DNA from: Cryptomeria japonica
Taxonomy: Eukaryota; Streptophyta; Pinopsida; Cupressales; Cupressaceae
Reading direction: 5' to 3'
Assembly: GCF_030272615.1 (NCBI RefSeq)
Contig: NC_081410.1
Span: 291,928,457-291,992,456 of the forward strand
Length of the DNA stretch: 64,000 nt
Positions 1 to 10,822 of this stretch are shown here, piece after piece. Below the pieces are notes generated by a model. It was not told where the DNA came from and did no database searches. It was given only the letters and a program-made list of their open reading frames with translations. Within the stretch, counting starts at the first letter, position 1. Every line of letters begins with the position of its first letter. The translations under genes were made by a program, and so were the position numbers.

Positions 1-1740
1 GGAGCTGGATATGCGTGGAAATTTCAGCAATACCCCGATGGAGGCATTTGCATTTTAGTTCTTTTTCATCGGGAGATCGGTGCAACAAAAAAAATGCTTC
101 CTCGATGACATATGTTACTTCGATGACAATCCACTATGAAGGTATTGAATTTTATTTTTTATTTTTGCCATTGGGGATAGGAGAGAATTATATCTATTGG
201 GTACATATTAAGGAAGTATTTTCTACCCAAAGGTTTTAAAAATAATATTTTACTTTGATCTTTATCATTCACGAAATTACTTTGCAAAAAGTAAATTATT
301 ATATTTTCCTATTTTGGGGGCAATATTTATAAATTTTATTTATAATGTATTGTAAAAGAAATGTTTTTTATCAAAAGGGAAATATATTTACATAGGTTCT
401 TCCTACCTTAAGTTTTGACGCATGGTGAAATGATGACTTAAATGAACTTTACTAAATTATGATTGTCATCTTTCATTATTTTCATATGAATAATTTTTAC
501 TCTAAATATATGAATTGAATACATATTAGGGTGAATTTTATTTATACAATATGATTGATGTATTTTGAGACCAAAAGTGAGTTTCTCATGGGGAATCGAC
601 ATAACTTAAAATGTACTTCCCCTACAATGCATAGCTACCTCGATGAGCTTGAGGTAATACTGTTTTAATTTTTGCAAAAGGGGGTAAGTTAATATATTTT
701 AATGTTTTACTTCTGAGTTAATGTTTGAGAGTTAGAATTTTAATTTTTCCAAAGAGGAGATTAATAAGGTAGTTTTATTTACTTTGGGAAGTTTTGTGAC
801 TCAAAAGTAAAAATATTCTCAAATGCTATATGCTTATGTCTTGAGATTTTTTATTATCAAAATAATTTTTTGTCACTTCTCTTGGTAAAAAGTATTTTTG
901 TTCCAATGATAAAATGACTATACTATTATGGATTAAAATCAATTTTAAGGGCAAAAGTATTTTTTATTTGTATAGGGATTATATTACTGAAAATTTTATT
1001 TCTCTAAAATATCCCTAATGCAAATTTTTTGATTTATTACAAATGTCTAACTATACCATTCTTGTGTAGATAATTAAATCATATTCCCTTGGCACATATT
1101 GCACAGGAAGTGGTTTTTACCCAAAGGCTTAATATAATATTTGGAGATATAATGATTTTTATTTTTGCAAAAAATTCTTTAAATTATTGTCTCAAATATA
1201 ACATTTTCTCACTCAATGTTATTTTGTAATATTATTTACTAGCAAGGAATATTTTGTCAAGGGAATTACATTTTATTTATAAAAGCCTTTTGACATATAG
1301 TGAAAATAATGAATAAAATTTGATTATCAAATGACTGATATTTTCTTTCATCAAATATATTTACCCTAAGTAAATAAATTGAACATATGCATTAGGGTAA
1401 ATCATTTATATTATATGGATAATGGGTTGATTGGTTTTTTGCAAGTATATATTTCATATTTCCAAAAGAATTGAAGTTGCCCTAAAAGGTGAAAATGTAT
1501 TCTTATTGCGTTATTGGAATATTTGTCCACGGATACCATTTTCAAAAGGGAAGTATATTCTTTTATGAATCTTATGTTATTATTTGAAAATATATACTAG
1601 GGTAAATTAATATTTTCCAAAAGGGTTGAAATACTTTTATTACTCTAACCAAGTATTTACATGCAAGAAAAGGTTATTAATTTTTCGAAGGCAAACCCTA
1701 ATCAAGGGTAGAATATGATTAATTCTTAAATCAAGGAATT
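1..1740. repeat. AT-rich diverged tandem repeat, no gene
   Basis: No coding frame is credible here. Two old tandem units of about 880 bp can be traced: the stretch near 200-240 (ACATATTA...ACCCAAAGG) recurs near 1095-1132, the TTTTGAC...GTGAAA stretch near 415 recurs near 1288, and ATTAGGGTRAAT near 527 recurs near 1399. The order is kept and the spacing is constant at about 870-890 bp. The units are heavily diverged. The family is not recognised; a decayed LTR or satellite-like repeat is possible. Confidence 0.4.
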
Positions 1741-1956
1741 TGATTGGCTTATCTTATGTGCAGGAGATCTTTGGGTGATAATGAATATTTAAAGATTTGC
1801 ATGATCAAGCCAAGGAACTTTATCAAGGCGGAAAATAAAAGAACATTATTAAAGCATTTATTTAGTATGTATTTTAGGGTTTTCATTTGTAATTATTTCT
1901 TAAACCAAAGGGTGTGTCCTTTGGGAATGAAACTGTCTGCAACTATCCCTTATGTT

Positions 1957-1964
1957 TATAAAAG
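1957..1964 (+). promoter_or_regulatory. Possible TATA box in unclassified repeat
   Basis: TATAAAAG is followed within about 35 bp by a G-rich leader and no long frame. It resembles the promoter part of an LTR, but no LTR partner or boundary was found. Flanking DNA from 1741 to 2847 shows no gene or other structure that I can support. Confidence 0.2.
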
Positions 1965-2847
1965 GGAAGTCACACAGAACAAAGGGGGGACAATTTTTCA
2001 TCTTTCAGACAATTCTGTTGCTGGCAAGGCTACAAGTGTTATGTTTTAGAAAGGTCTAGTAGGAATAAGAAGTTTATTCTGTGCAAACTGAATGTATTAG
2101 AGTATTTGTAAGTGTGGTTTTGTGTACATTCTTATTCCAGAAGTTAATATACAAGATTTCATGTTTTTATCTTCAGATCGTTGTGTGTAATTTTGTGTTT
2201 GATGAAATCATATGTCCTCTTGATAAATCTTTTGGATTTGCTATGATGTGCCATCACATGATGTTGTATCGAATGTAAAATTGGGTTTTTATTGTTCATG
2301 CAACACATAATGAAACCTTCACAGTGATGGTCTTATAATTGTCTCTTGAGTTGATAGCAATTCTTGTCCATAAAGTTATGCATTAATTGTAAGATAAAGG
2401 CACTAGTCTATTATTAATCTTTACTGAATAAGTTTATATGCATTCGGTCTTTATCAAAGAAACAAATCTTCTAATTTCTATAAGTACTGCTCTTTTTCAT
2501 AATTGCTTAAAGTCCTAACAGTAATCTTTTGCATAATACAACTATACTCACACTCATTTTATCAGTTTTAAAGGCATTCAATAAAAAAATCTTATGTTAG
2601 CATAGTTGTAGGAAAACCTTTTGCCATCCCTGCAATTGCTAATTCTCATAGTTTAAATTCACTCTAAACAAACCTCTTTTGCGCTTGAGAGCATAAGGTA
2701 CACCCACCTAGGTTTAGTGGAGCCTAAAGTGTAGAGGGATTTGGTCTTTGACCATCCCTGTTCATTGGCCAAGGCTGATTGGATCAACTGAGGATTAGGC
2801 AAGTCTTTGGTTTTCCAATTTGTGGTTTTGGGCACCAACATAACAAA

Positions 2848-3935
2848 TATTTTGTTGATATCATGTTGTAGGAAGATTCAGATATGCTGATGTTCGTACA
2901 TTTGAGGGAGTAGCATAAGATTCGCGTTGGGTTGACAATATCTGGAGAAAGATGATTCATCGATCTGATTGTGTATACACTCGTGATGATATATTGATGA
3001 TTCCTGTGATAGATTTTGCCTTGGATAAGATGAGCATTTGTGATCCTATGCAAGAATGAAATGCAAGCTAAAATGCAAAGCTGCGATTAGACCAGTCACT
3101 GCATTATTTCTTTTTGTCATCATTGAGCTTTTTAAAAAAAGGGAAGTGAGTGCAAACATCAATGGTACAATTAAACCATGATGACCTTAGCGCTACTTTC
3201 CCAGAGTTTGATATTTCAAGTTAGCACAAGCATCGAGGTATAATTGAACCAAGTTGACCCGAGTGTTGCTTGCGTAAAACATGCAGTATTAAGCATTGCT
3301 ACATGCAAATTGGAAATGTCTTCGATGATACTCCAATGATCATGTCTTGAGACAAATTTGCACATACTAACGATTAATTTACAGACATAAGACAAGAAAA
3401 ATATCAAATTTGCAAATTTGTCTCAAGATATGATTATTGGAGTATCATCAAAGATATTTCTAATTTGCATATAGCAATGGTTAATATTGTTTATTTTATG
3501 CAAGCAACACTCAGGTCATCTTGGTTCAATTATACCTCTATGCTTGTGCTAAGTTGCAATATCAAACTCCAAAAAAGAAGTGCTCAGGTCATCATGGTTT
3601 AATTGTACCATCGATGTTTGCACTCACTTCCCACATTTTAAAAATCTCAATGATGACAAAAAGCAATAACCCAATGACTGGTCCGATCGCAACTTTGAAT
3701 TTCATTTGCATTTTAGCTTGCATTTCATTCTTGCATAGGATCACAAATGCTCATCTTATCCAAGGCCAAATCTGTCATAGGAATCATCAATGTATCATCA
3801 TAGGTGTATACACAATCAGATCGATGACTCATCTTTCTCCAGATGTTGTTGACCCAACGCGAATCTTCTGCTACTCCCTCAAATGTACCAACATCAGCAT
3901 ATCTGAATCTTCCCGCAACATGATATCAACAAAAT
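2848..3935. repeat. Large inverted repeat, ~515-bp arms, 50-bp spacer
   Basis: The left arm (2848-3361) reads as the reverse complement of the right arm (3412-3935) along its whole length, by eye at roughly 85-90% identity with small indels. The spacer is 3362-3411. The same peptide-like shadow appears on the minus strand of the left arm and the plus strand of the right arm, which confirms colinearity. Neither arm resembles a known gene. It could be a foldback element or two opposite copies of one repeat. A transcript through it would fold into a long hairpin. Confidence 0.8.
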
Positions 3936-3992
3936 TTCCGTTCTTTATCCAATCAATCCTATCAATCAATCTCATCTTATCCATTCTATCAT

Positions 3993-4138
3993 GTCTTATA
4001 CATGATGTATCTTTCTTGGAACTAGACATTTTGATCAAGTCTTATACATGATATATCGTTCTTGAAACTAGACGCTTTGATCATCTTTGTCTTATACAGG
4101 AGGTGTCGATCCTGAAACCAGACTAGATCTTGATCTCA
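3993..4138. repeat. Three-copy tandem repeat, 46-50 bp unit
   Basis: Units begin at 3993, 4039 and 4089 with GTCTTATACA and contain TTGAAACTAGAC-like cores. The array begins about 60 bp after the inverted repeat and leads into ATCAAT-rich DNA. Confidence 0.6.
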
Positions 4139-4457
4139 TCAATCTAATCAATTTTATCAATTTAATCAAACTCTATCAATCAACACATCAAGAACCACAT
4201 CACAGTGATCAAAGAACTCACACTTTCATCAATCAACATTGTGGAAATCAAATCATTTCTAATCGGGAAATCAATTTCGCAAAAGATTTAAACACTCCAA
4301 AGGTCAATTATCTCAATTGATCTCCCGAGGGGGCATCATCGTATCACAATTTATCAATCAATGTCTGGGGCATCCTATCAAACCAATATCACATCAATAT
4401 TATCAAATTAAGATTATTATTTGAATCAACGTGTAATCACACCTCGCTTCAAAGAGG
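4139..4457 (+). other. Gene-free stretch with polypurine tracts
   Basis: No credible frame. CTCCCGAGGGGGCATCATCG at about 4322 and AAAGAGGGGAAAAA at 4451 are polypurine runs of the kind found just before a 3' LTR. With R1 starting next to the second one, this could be the tail of a decayed plus-strand Gypsy-type element. That is inference only. Confidence 0.3.
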
Positions 4458-4551
4458 GGAAAAATATATACACCTAAAAATGGTTTGAAGATAATTAATT
4501 AAATAAGATTATTTAATTAATCCCCCTTCCCAATTTAATTGAATTCATTAG
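4458..4551 (+). repeat. R1 LTR, left part (split by Cop-1)
   Basis: First ~95 bp of an LTR-like repeat that resumes at 10828. TATACACCTAAAAATGG followed by ATTAATTAAATAA is matched in reverse complement at 25690-25745 (copy R2). Cop-1 interrupts it at 4552, with ATTAG duplicated on both sides. The exact left end is uncertain; an AGAGG at 4453-4457 is matched by AGAGG at 11884-11888. Confidence 0.65.
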
Positions 4552-5002
4552 TGTGAGATTTTGCCAAGATCAGGGGCACAATGAAAAGCATAAAAGAGAG
4601 ACAATAGAATGACAAGAACAAACTGTATTCTCATCAATATGCAAATGATCAACTGGATTAACCAATACAATGAATATGAGCCTGCTTATATAGGCAAGGC
4701 CATATGGATATACGAGCACACAATCATGACATGTGGCTCAATGAGAAAAAAAGGGTAGGTAAGAAATAATAGGGGTAGGTAGGAGAAATAATATAATATT
4801 CCACAAGAGGTGGATGACCCACTAAATGTGGAGTGTAACAACAAGATAAGACCACAAAAGGTGGAATTTCTCCTACAAGCTATATCCCTATGTGCACACT
4901 TCCCTAAGTGTCTCATATCCAAACTACGAAGAGATGCATTATCCTAAGTTAACTTAAGTAAAGTGTAATAATATCCATGATGAATATTTATTTACACCAA
5001 CA
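4552..5002 (-). repeat. Cop-1 3' LTR
   Basis: 451 bp, TG...CA boundaries in the element's sense. It is bordered at 5003-5009 by C7, which read on the minus strand is the G-rich polypurine tract that primes plus-strand DNA synthesis. It pairs with the LTR at 10373-10822. Confidence 0.92.
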
Positions 5003-5309
5003 CCCCCCCTGAAGTGCAACTTAGGGGAATGAAGACTCAAGTCAACAATGCAAGATGGGTCCTGACTACTAGGCCATGATAGGTACCCATGTACAATATG
5101 CAAATGCAAGCAAACCTATGCAATGCAATCTCTCACAAATGGAGAAAGGGAGAAAACCCAATGGGAAAAAACTCCCCCCCAAAAGAGAGATGAATGTACA
5201 AAAGACTCTCAAAGAAGAAGGACAAAACCTCAAAGAGGAAAAAGTCTCCCCCATAAGAGAGGAAGGAGAAGTCAGCTGACCCCCCCTATGAGATATCCCA
5301 CACCCCCAA

Positions 5310-5830
5310 GAAAGCTAGAAACTGGTGGAACTTACTCTCGGTGAAAGGTTTGGTGAATATGTCTGCAACCTGCTCCGTTATAGGACTATACTGCAAATCA
5401 ATGACCTGCTCCTGAATCAGCTCTCAGATATAGTGCATATGGATCTTGATGTGTTTGGTTCACTAGTGTTGGACTGGGTTCTTCGAGATTGCAATAGCAC
5501 TCTAATTGTCGCAATGTAGAACTGTCGGCCGTGGAGTGGTGAACCCAAACTCTGTGATAATCTGCTGAAGCCAAATGGTCTCAGTTGCTGCGTTAACAAC
5601 TTCTCGATACTCAACCTCAGTTGAAGAGAGAGAAATAGCATGCTGCTTCTTTCTCTACCAACAAATTGGGCCCGAACCAAGGTGAAAGTTGTAACTTGAA
5701 GTAGACTTACAATCATCAAGATTGCCAACCCAATCAGAGTCTGTGTAACCAACCAAGCGAAGTCCCGTGCTTGCTGCATAGTGAATCCCATAATGATGTG
5801 TACCCTAGATGTAATGAAGGATGCATTTGG
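5310..5830 (-). pseudogene. Cop-1 RNase H domain
   Basis: Would remove the RNA strand of the RNA/DNA hybrid during reverse transcription. Reading from about 5830 down, motifs include GYTDSDWVGNLDD (acidic catalytic residues) and, near 5350, the conserved Copia tail ADIFTKPF. The frame differs from the RT segment just upstream and contains in-frame stops, so at least one frameshift lies around 5805-5830. The longest open stretch here (5417-5902) is the wrong frame. About 300 bp between this domain and the LTR hold no gene. Confidence 0.8.
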
Positions 5831-6759
5831 TGGCTTTCCAATGAAGCTCATGTGGTTCTTGCATGAAGCGGGAAACCATGCCAACCGCAAATGAAATATC
5901 ATGGCATGTGTGAGTCAAGTAGATGAGACTACCCACAAGCTGACGATATAATGTGGCATCAACTGGTGGAGAAGAACACCAAGCCTCAAGCTTGACTCCT
6001 GAAAGAAAGGGAGTCGGTGCAGGCTTACAATCAGCCATATGAAAACATGCAAGAAGATCAAGAGCATACGTGGGCTGTGATAGTGTAATCCTGGAAAGTG
6101 ACTGTGAAATCTCTATCCCAAGAAAGTAGTGCAAAAGACCCAAGTTAGTCATAGCAAATCTGTCATGCAAAGCAGATTTGACCTTGCTAATGATGGATGC
6201 GGTGCTCCCTGTAATGATCAAATCATAAACATAGAGCACAAGTATCAAGTGAGAGTCATCCTGTTGCAAAATGTAGACATTCAGATCAGAATGACTCCTG
6301 GTGAACCTTACTGAGAGAAGAAAGGAATTCATCTTGGTGTACCAAGCCCTGGAGGCCTACGTAAGGCCATAGAGAGATTTCCTTAGTCTGCAAACCAAGG
6401 AAGAATCATGGATGAAACCCTATGGCTGCTCCATATAAATCTCCTCCTCAAGATCCCCATGAAGAAAAAACACTCTTCACATCCATTTGATGTACAACCC
6501 AACCATGAGCTGCAACAATAACAATTGTCAAGCGAATGGAGTTCATCTTGGCTATGGGCACAAAGATCTCAGTATAGTCAACGCCTGGAACATGAGAGAA
6601 ACCTTTCGTAACAAGCCGGGCCTTATACTTATCCACACTACCATCCGTTGCAAACTTGGTCTGATAGATCCACTTGCATGGAACCATCTTTCTCCCCTTA
6701 GGGATAGGGACTAACTCCCATGTGTTCTTCCTCATCAAGGAACTATACTCTTCCTCCAT
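5805..6759 (-). pseudogene. Cop-1 reverse transcriptase domain
   Basis: Ty1/Copia RT (RVT_2 type). The N-terminal part (6759-6448) has the WELVPIPKGRK and CKWIYQTKF blocks and QMDVKSVF. The C-terminal part (6332-5805) has LGLLHYFLGIEI and the PTPF/RQLVGSLIYL blocks. Between them (6333-6447) the frame is lost. The catalytic block usually YVDDL reads YVYDL here, replacing one of the two essential aspartates, so polymerase activity should be gone. Upstream neighbour is integrase, downstream RNase H, as in Copia polyproteins. Confidence 0.9.
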
Positions 6760-6915
6760 AGCTTGGTCCCACTCAAGAACCTATGACGCTTCCCAAAATG
6801 TCTGTGGGTCGGAAGTGGTAGCAATGAATGCATGTGGAAGGTCCTGATGCTATGATCGAGTCCTCTGTGTATCTGAAGGATCCCCAACAAGAGAACCCGT
6901 CGACTCAAGTGTCTA

Positions 6916-7830
6916 TCAAGCCCAACAAGGTCTAGGTGGAGGTGAAGAATGAGGCTCCTCAACTGCAAGTGGACCCAATGGAGATGTAACCTTGCAAGTT
7001 AGAGTTGAAGGAGTACCATCATCTGAATCAATGGTATCACTATCCACAAAGGAGGAAGGTGGAGGAGGTAGAGAGGCTAAGATAGGAGAGCTTTCCTCAA
7101 AATGAACACTCCTATCAATGAACACCTCATGTGTCTCAAGATCGATCAATCTATATGCCTTAACACCCTCAGGATATCCAACAAATATGCAAGGCTGACT
7201 TTGAGGTTCCAATGCCTTACGTTTCTGTGGAGGTATGTGAGCCCATGCTGGACACCCAAAGACTCTGAAATGTCTCACAATCGGTTTCCTACTAGCCCAA
7301 GCCTCAAAAGGAGTAATACCTTGCAAAGCTTTGTGAGGAACCCAATTTTGGATGTGTGTGGCACAACTGATAGCCTCTGCCCAAAAGGAAAGATCAAGAG
7401 AACGTGCATGTATCATACAACTAACCATTTCTTTGAGAGTTCTATTCTTGCACTCTGCAACTCTGTTCTGTTATGGAGTGTATGCAACAGAATGCTGAAG
7501 ATCTATCCCCTCAAATGTACAAAAATCCTCAAATCTTTTGTTCACATATTCCCTTCCATTATCTGTATGAAGAATCTTGACCACTTTCCTGGATTGCTTC
7601 TCCACACGAGTCTTGAAGTCCTAAAATCTATCAAATAATTCACTCTTATGAATAAGAAAGTAGACCCAAGTGAAGCGGGAGTAGTCATCAATGAAGGTGA
7701 GGACATAGCGGGCCTTACTAAATGAAGGGGATGGAAATGGACCTACTACATCATTGTGAACAAGTTGAAGAGCTTCCAAAGCTCTCCAAGCTTTCCCCTT
7801 ATCAAACTTCTCCTCGGGATGCTTGCCCAT
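6916..7830 (-). pseudogene. Cop-1 integrase
   Basis: DDE-type integrase core of Copia. The first catalytic Asp lies in HNDVVGP (~7760), followed by FIDDYSRFTWVYF. The second lies in HTDNGREY (~7570). The catalytic Glu lies in the NRVAECKNR block (~7450), just after an in-frame stop. The 7428-6916 segment holds the usual post-core blocks, ending in the HFRVFGCPAW and FVGYPEGVKAYR stretches. Frame breaks fall near 7620 and 7430. A low-complexity Ser/Pro-rich linker follows before RT. Confidence 0.88.
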
Positions 7831-8400
7831 GGAACACCCTGAACATACACCCTCTGAAAAACTGATTCAAGGTAGATCTGTGACCATGTCTTTAGTGCTG
7901 AGCTATGGAAGATAGCAGTAGTTAAGGTGACCAAACCGCTCATGCCATATCTTACTTTATGAATTTTAATGAGTAAGCAAGGCCCTAGAAGGATAACTTG
8001 GCACAAAGTGGGAGAATGAATAAATCCTTGAGTTGTCATTGACTTGTCCCACTACTACCAAGGCATTATCATCAAGTTCCTTTACCACAACTGAATCAGG
8101 TGTAAAATCAACCTTTTTCCCATTCCCATAGTGAGTGATTTGGTAGATAGAGAGAAGGTTGGTAGACAAGTTAGGAACATAAAGAACATTCTCAAATGTT
8201 CCATCATCCATGTCAACTGAACCTTTCCCTTCAATCTCAACTTGTGTATCATCACCTATGTAAATGTGAGGTACCTTTGATGGCTCCAATGCAGTAAAAT
8301 GCACTTTTGTAGAACCCATGTGATAAGAGGCACTTGAGTCAAGTATCCACTACTGTGAAGAACTTGTTGTAGCCACAAATGCTTGCCCTTTTCCCTTAGA
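7831..8400 (-). pseudogene. Cop-1 protease and GAG-pre-integrase region
   Basis: The retropepsin active-site block reads WILDSSASYHM near 8325-8360 (usual form D-S-G-A-S-H/N-H-M), followed by NVLYVPNLSTNLLS, the typical Copia protease C-terminal block. The region 8039-7830 corresponds to the GAG-pre-integrase zinc region but is in a different frame and poorly kept. Confidence 0.82.
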
Positions 8401-8509
8401 CTATGAGGAAGAGGAAGGAGATGAATCCTTCTTTGTGTAGGCGGATGGCAAGTTGATGTTATTTTTCTTAAGAAGATTTGTCAACTCATCAACTTGCTTG
8501 GTGTGGCAT

Positions 8510-9339
8510 CGATGCTCATCATGACCATACTTCTTGCAATATGTACAAGTTGGTTTATCCTTCTTAGGTGGAGTCCCCTTCTTGGAAGAGTATGAAAAAT
8601 TGCCTTGTGATGGAGAGGATGATTGCCCTTTTTTTCTGCGATGGCTTTGACTTAGATTGCCTCTTCTTCTTGTTGGAATCTTTGCCTTGACTCCCTTGAC
8701 TCCCTTGATTAGCCACCAAAGCCTTTAACTTTGAAGACTTGGGAATCCCCATGTTCAACAAGATTGTTCCAATATCAACATTTCTATGAAAGCATCAAAT
8801 GAAGGCATAATGTAGGAACTCCCCATTGTCAAACGATGAGTTTGGAAGCTTGAAATAAATGCTGCATATTCTGGTGCAAGCTTGTCCAACAAGTTGAATA
8901 TCAACTGAGCATCCTTTTTGGCAATTCCACAATCCTTAAGATTTTCTCTTAGCTCATTTGCTTTGGTGACATAATCTTGGATTGTATCAAAATTCTTGGG
9001 ATCCAAGTTGGTGAGCTGATTGTCAATCTTGTAACCTCTGATTTCATCAACTTGACCATACAATTTTTGAAACATATCCCAAGCCTCTTTGATTGTAGTA
9101 CACTTCTCAATGTAAAAAATGAGGTCATCTAATACATACTTACGCAAAGTTCCAAGAGCCATGCAATTATTAGTGAGCCAATCTAACTGAACATTAGGAT
9201 TAGCCTTAGGATCAGGTGGTGCTGCTATTGTTCCATCTATGTAATGCGTGAGAGCTTTTTCCATTAATTTGCTCCATACTTTAATTTTCCATGATGCATA
9301 ATTATGTGGAGTTAAAGGTGGAAATTTATGAGGACTCAT
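8510..9339 (-). pseudogene. Cop-1 gag (capsid/nucleocapsid)
   Basis: Copia gag of the UBN2 / gag-polypeptide type. I place the start at the ATG at 9339, where the frame reads MSPHKFPPLTPHNYASWK, the usual gag opening; the longer frame from 9399 adds leader sequence only. The capsid part runs to about 8755, where the frame shifts. A CCHC knuckle, CTYCKKYGHDEHRC, lies near 8505-8550 and would bind the genomic RNA. The protein should assemble virus-like particles in the cytoplasm. At least one frameshift separates capsid from knuckle. Confidence 0.87.
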
Positions 9340-10360
9340 TGCAACAAAAATGAAAGAGCACAAGGCAAGAGAGGCACAATAACACAAGACACCCCCCAAA
9401 ATGATGATTTGGCACTTTATACTTAGTGTGTGTACAATGGGCCACTTGCAAAAAATGGAAAAGTGGACTTCTGATTTTAACTTTACAACTGCCTCAAAGA
9501 GGCCAAAGGAAACTCAAACTAATAATGCAAGAGATCTAAACTAAGATCCCAGCAAATTACAAGTACCAAATAGGCCAAAAAAGGTCAATGTCCACTCAAA
9601 ATCTCTGAAAACTAATCATATATTATTAAATTAGACGAAAAAATATGCACTTTAAAAAAAAAGGCACCTGAAAAGGAGGTCGTATGAGCTCAAATGAAGC
9701 CTTTGAAGTTGCAAAATTGAGGATTGGATAGGTACAACTGAGAGAATTAAATTTTTTTGAAAAACCTATTCACCAAAATTATAAAATAACCACACCACTG
9801 CAAAGAGCACAAAAAATTAGCCCAAATAAAAAAAAATTGCACAGAAAAAAGAGAAAAATTGAGCAAGTTATGAGCCTCCAAAGGTGACCCAAAAATCCAA
9901 ACAGCTCAACAGAGAGGGGTCTAAAATTTTCAAAAAATGCTGATGTCAGCAAAATACTGTGCTAAATTTGACAGCCGTTTGACCATCAAAATGATCCTCG
10001 CACCCCTGGACCAAGCTGACAAGGAAAAAGGTACGGACACCCCCAAAAAAAATTTGATTTTTTATTAAAAAAAAAAGATTTTCTATTGGAAAATTATTTT
10101 TCAATTTTTTTTTTTTTTTGGAAAAATCAGAAAATTCTGTACCATACCACCCGAATTGGGGAAAAAACTTCTCCAACACCCAAAATTTGACTTTCGCCAA
10201 AATAGGTCGAGTTTATACTCAATTTTTATGGAAACAACCTCCCGGACGCAATGGTGAGGTAAAAAATTCTCTAAGATGCCTCCAAAACATGCAATACCTC
10301 AGATCCAAAAATAGAAGCCTTCCAAAATGTCTCCCAAAACCAATCAATGAAGCCCCAATA
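9340..10360 (-). other. Cop-1 5' leader, gene-free
   Basis: About 1 kb between the primer binding site and gag. It is A/T-homopolymer rich (T16 near 10106) and has no credible frame. Packaging and dimerisation signals would be expected here but none is recognisable. Confidence 0.6.
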
Positions 10361-10372
10361 GCTCTAATACCA
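10361..10372 (-). other. Cop-1 primer binding site
   Basis: On the minus strand it reads TGGTATTAGAGC directly after the 5' LTR end. This matches the 3' end complement of initiator tRNA-Met (TGGTATCAGAGC) with one change. It is the usual Copia PBS. Confidence 0.85.
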
Positions 10373-10822
10373 TGTGAGATTTTGTCAAGATCAAGGGCAC
10401 AATGAAAAAGATAAAAGAGAGACAATAGAATGACAAGAACAAACTGTATTCTTATCAATATGCAAATGATCAACTAGATTAACCAATACAATGAATATGA
10501 GCCTGCCTATATAGGCAAGGCCATATGGATATACGAGCACACAATCATGACATGTGTCTCAATGAGAAATAAGGGTGGGTAAGAAATAATAGGGGTAGGT
10601 AGGAGAAAAAATATAATATTTCACAAGAGGTGGATGACCCACTGAATGTGGAGTGTAACAACAAGATAAGACCACAAAAGGTGGAATTTCTCCTACAAGC
10701 TATATCTTTATGTTCACACTTCCCTAAGTGTATCATATATAAACTATGAAGAGATGCATTATCCTAAGTTAACTTAAGTAAAGTGTAATAATATCCATGA
10801 TGAATATTTATTTACACCAACA
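10373..10822 (-). repeat. Cop-1 5' LTR
   Basis: 450 bp with the same TG...CA ends as the 4552-5002 copy. It is flanked by ATTAG at 10823-10827. Differences from the other LTR are mostly transitions, many of C-to-T/G-to-A type, which fits decay of methylated DNA. Confidence 0.92.
10508..10514 (-). promoter_or_regulatory. TATA box of Cop-1 5' LTR
   Basis: TATATAG sits inside the palindromic GCCTATATAGGC, about 310 bp into the LTR in its sense. It is the only good TATA in this LTR. The other LTR has the same site, so it is the likely RNA polymerase II promoter. Confidence 0.6.

Larger units (their letters stand above)
4552..10822 (-). mobile_element. Cop-1: complete but decayed Ty1/Copia element
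   Basis: A 6.27-kb element on the minus strand with two ~450-bp LTRs starting TGTTGGTG and ending ...TCACA in its sense. The 5-bp target duplication ATTAG lies at 4547-4551 and 10823-10827. The internal order gag, protease, integrase, RT, RNase H is the Copia order. Stops and frameshifts break every gene, and the RT catalytic motif is changed, so it should be inactive unless helped in trans. It sits inside repeat R1; the uninterrupted equivalent exists as R2 at about 25660-25680. By eye the two LTRs differ at about 20 of 450 positions, so the insertion is not recent. Confidence 0.93.

Noticed and set aside
3521-4051. 176-codon plus-strand frame
   Set aside because: Lies in the inverted repeat; the same peptide is mirrored in the left arm and resembles no protein family, so it is repeat DNA without stops.
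5417-5902. 161-codon minus-strand frame in Cop-1
   Set aside because: Wrong frame across the RNase H domain; only its first residues overlap real RT/RNase H text.
7102-7638. 178-codon plus-strand frame
   Set aside because: Shadow of Cop-1 integrase on the other strand.
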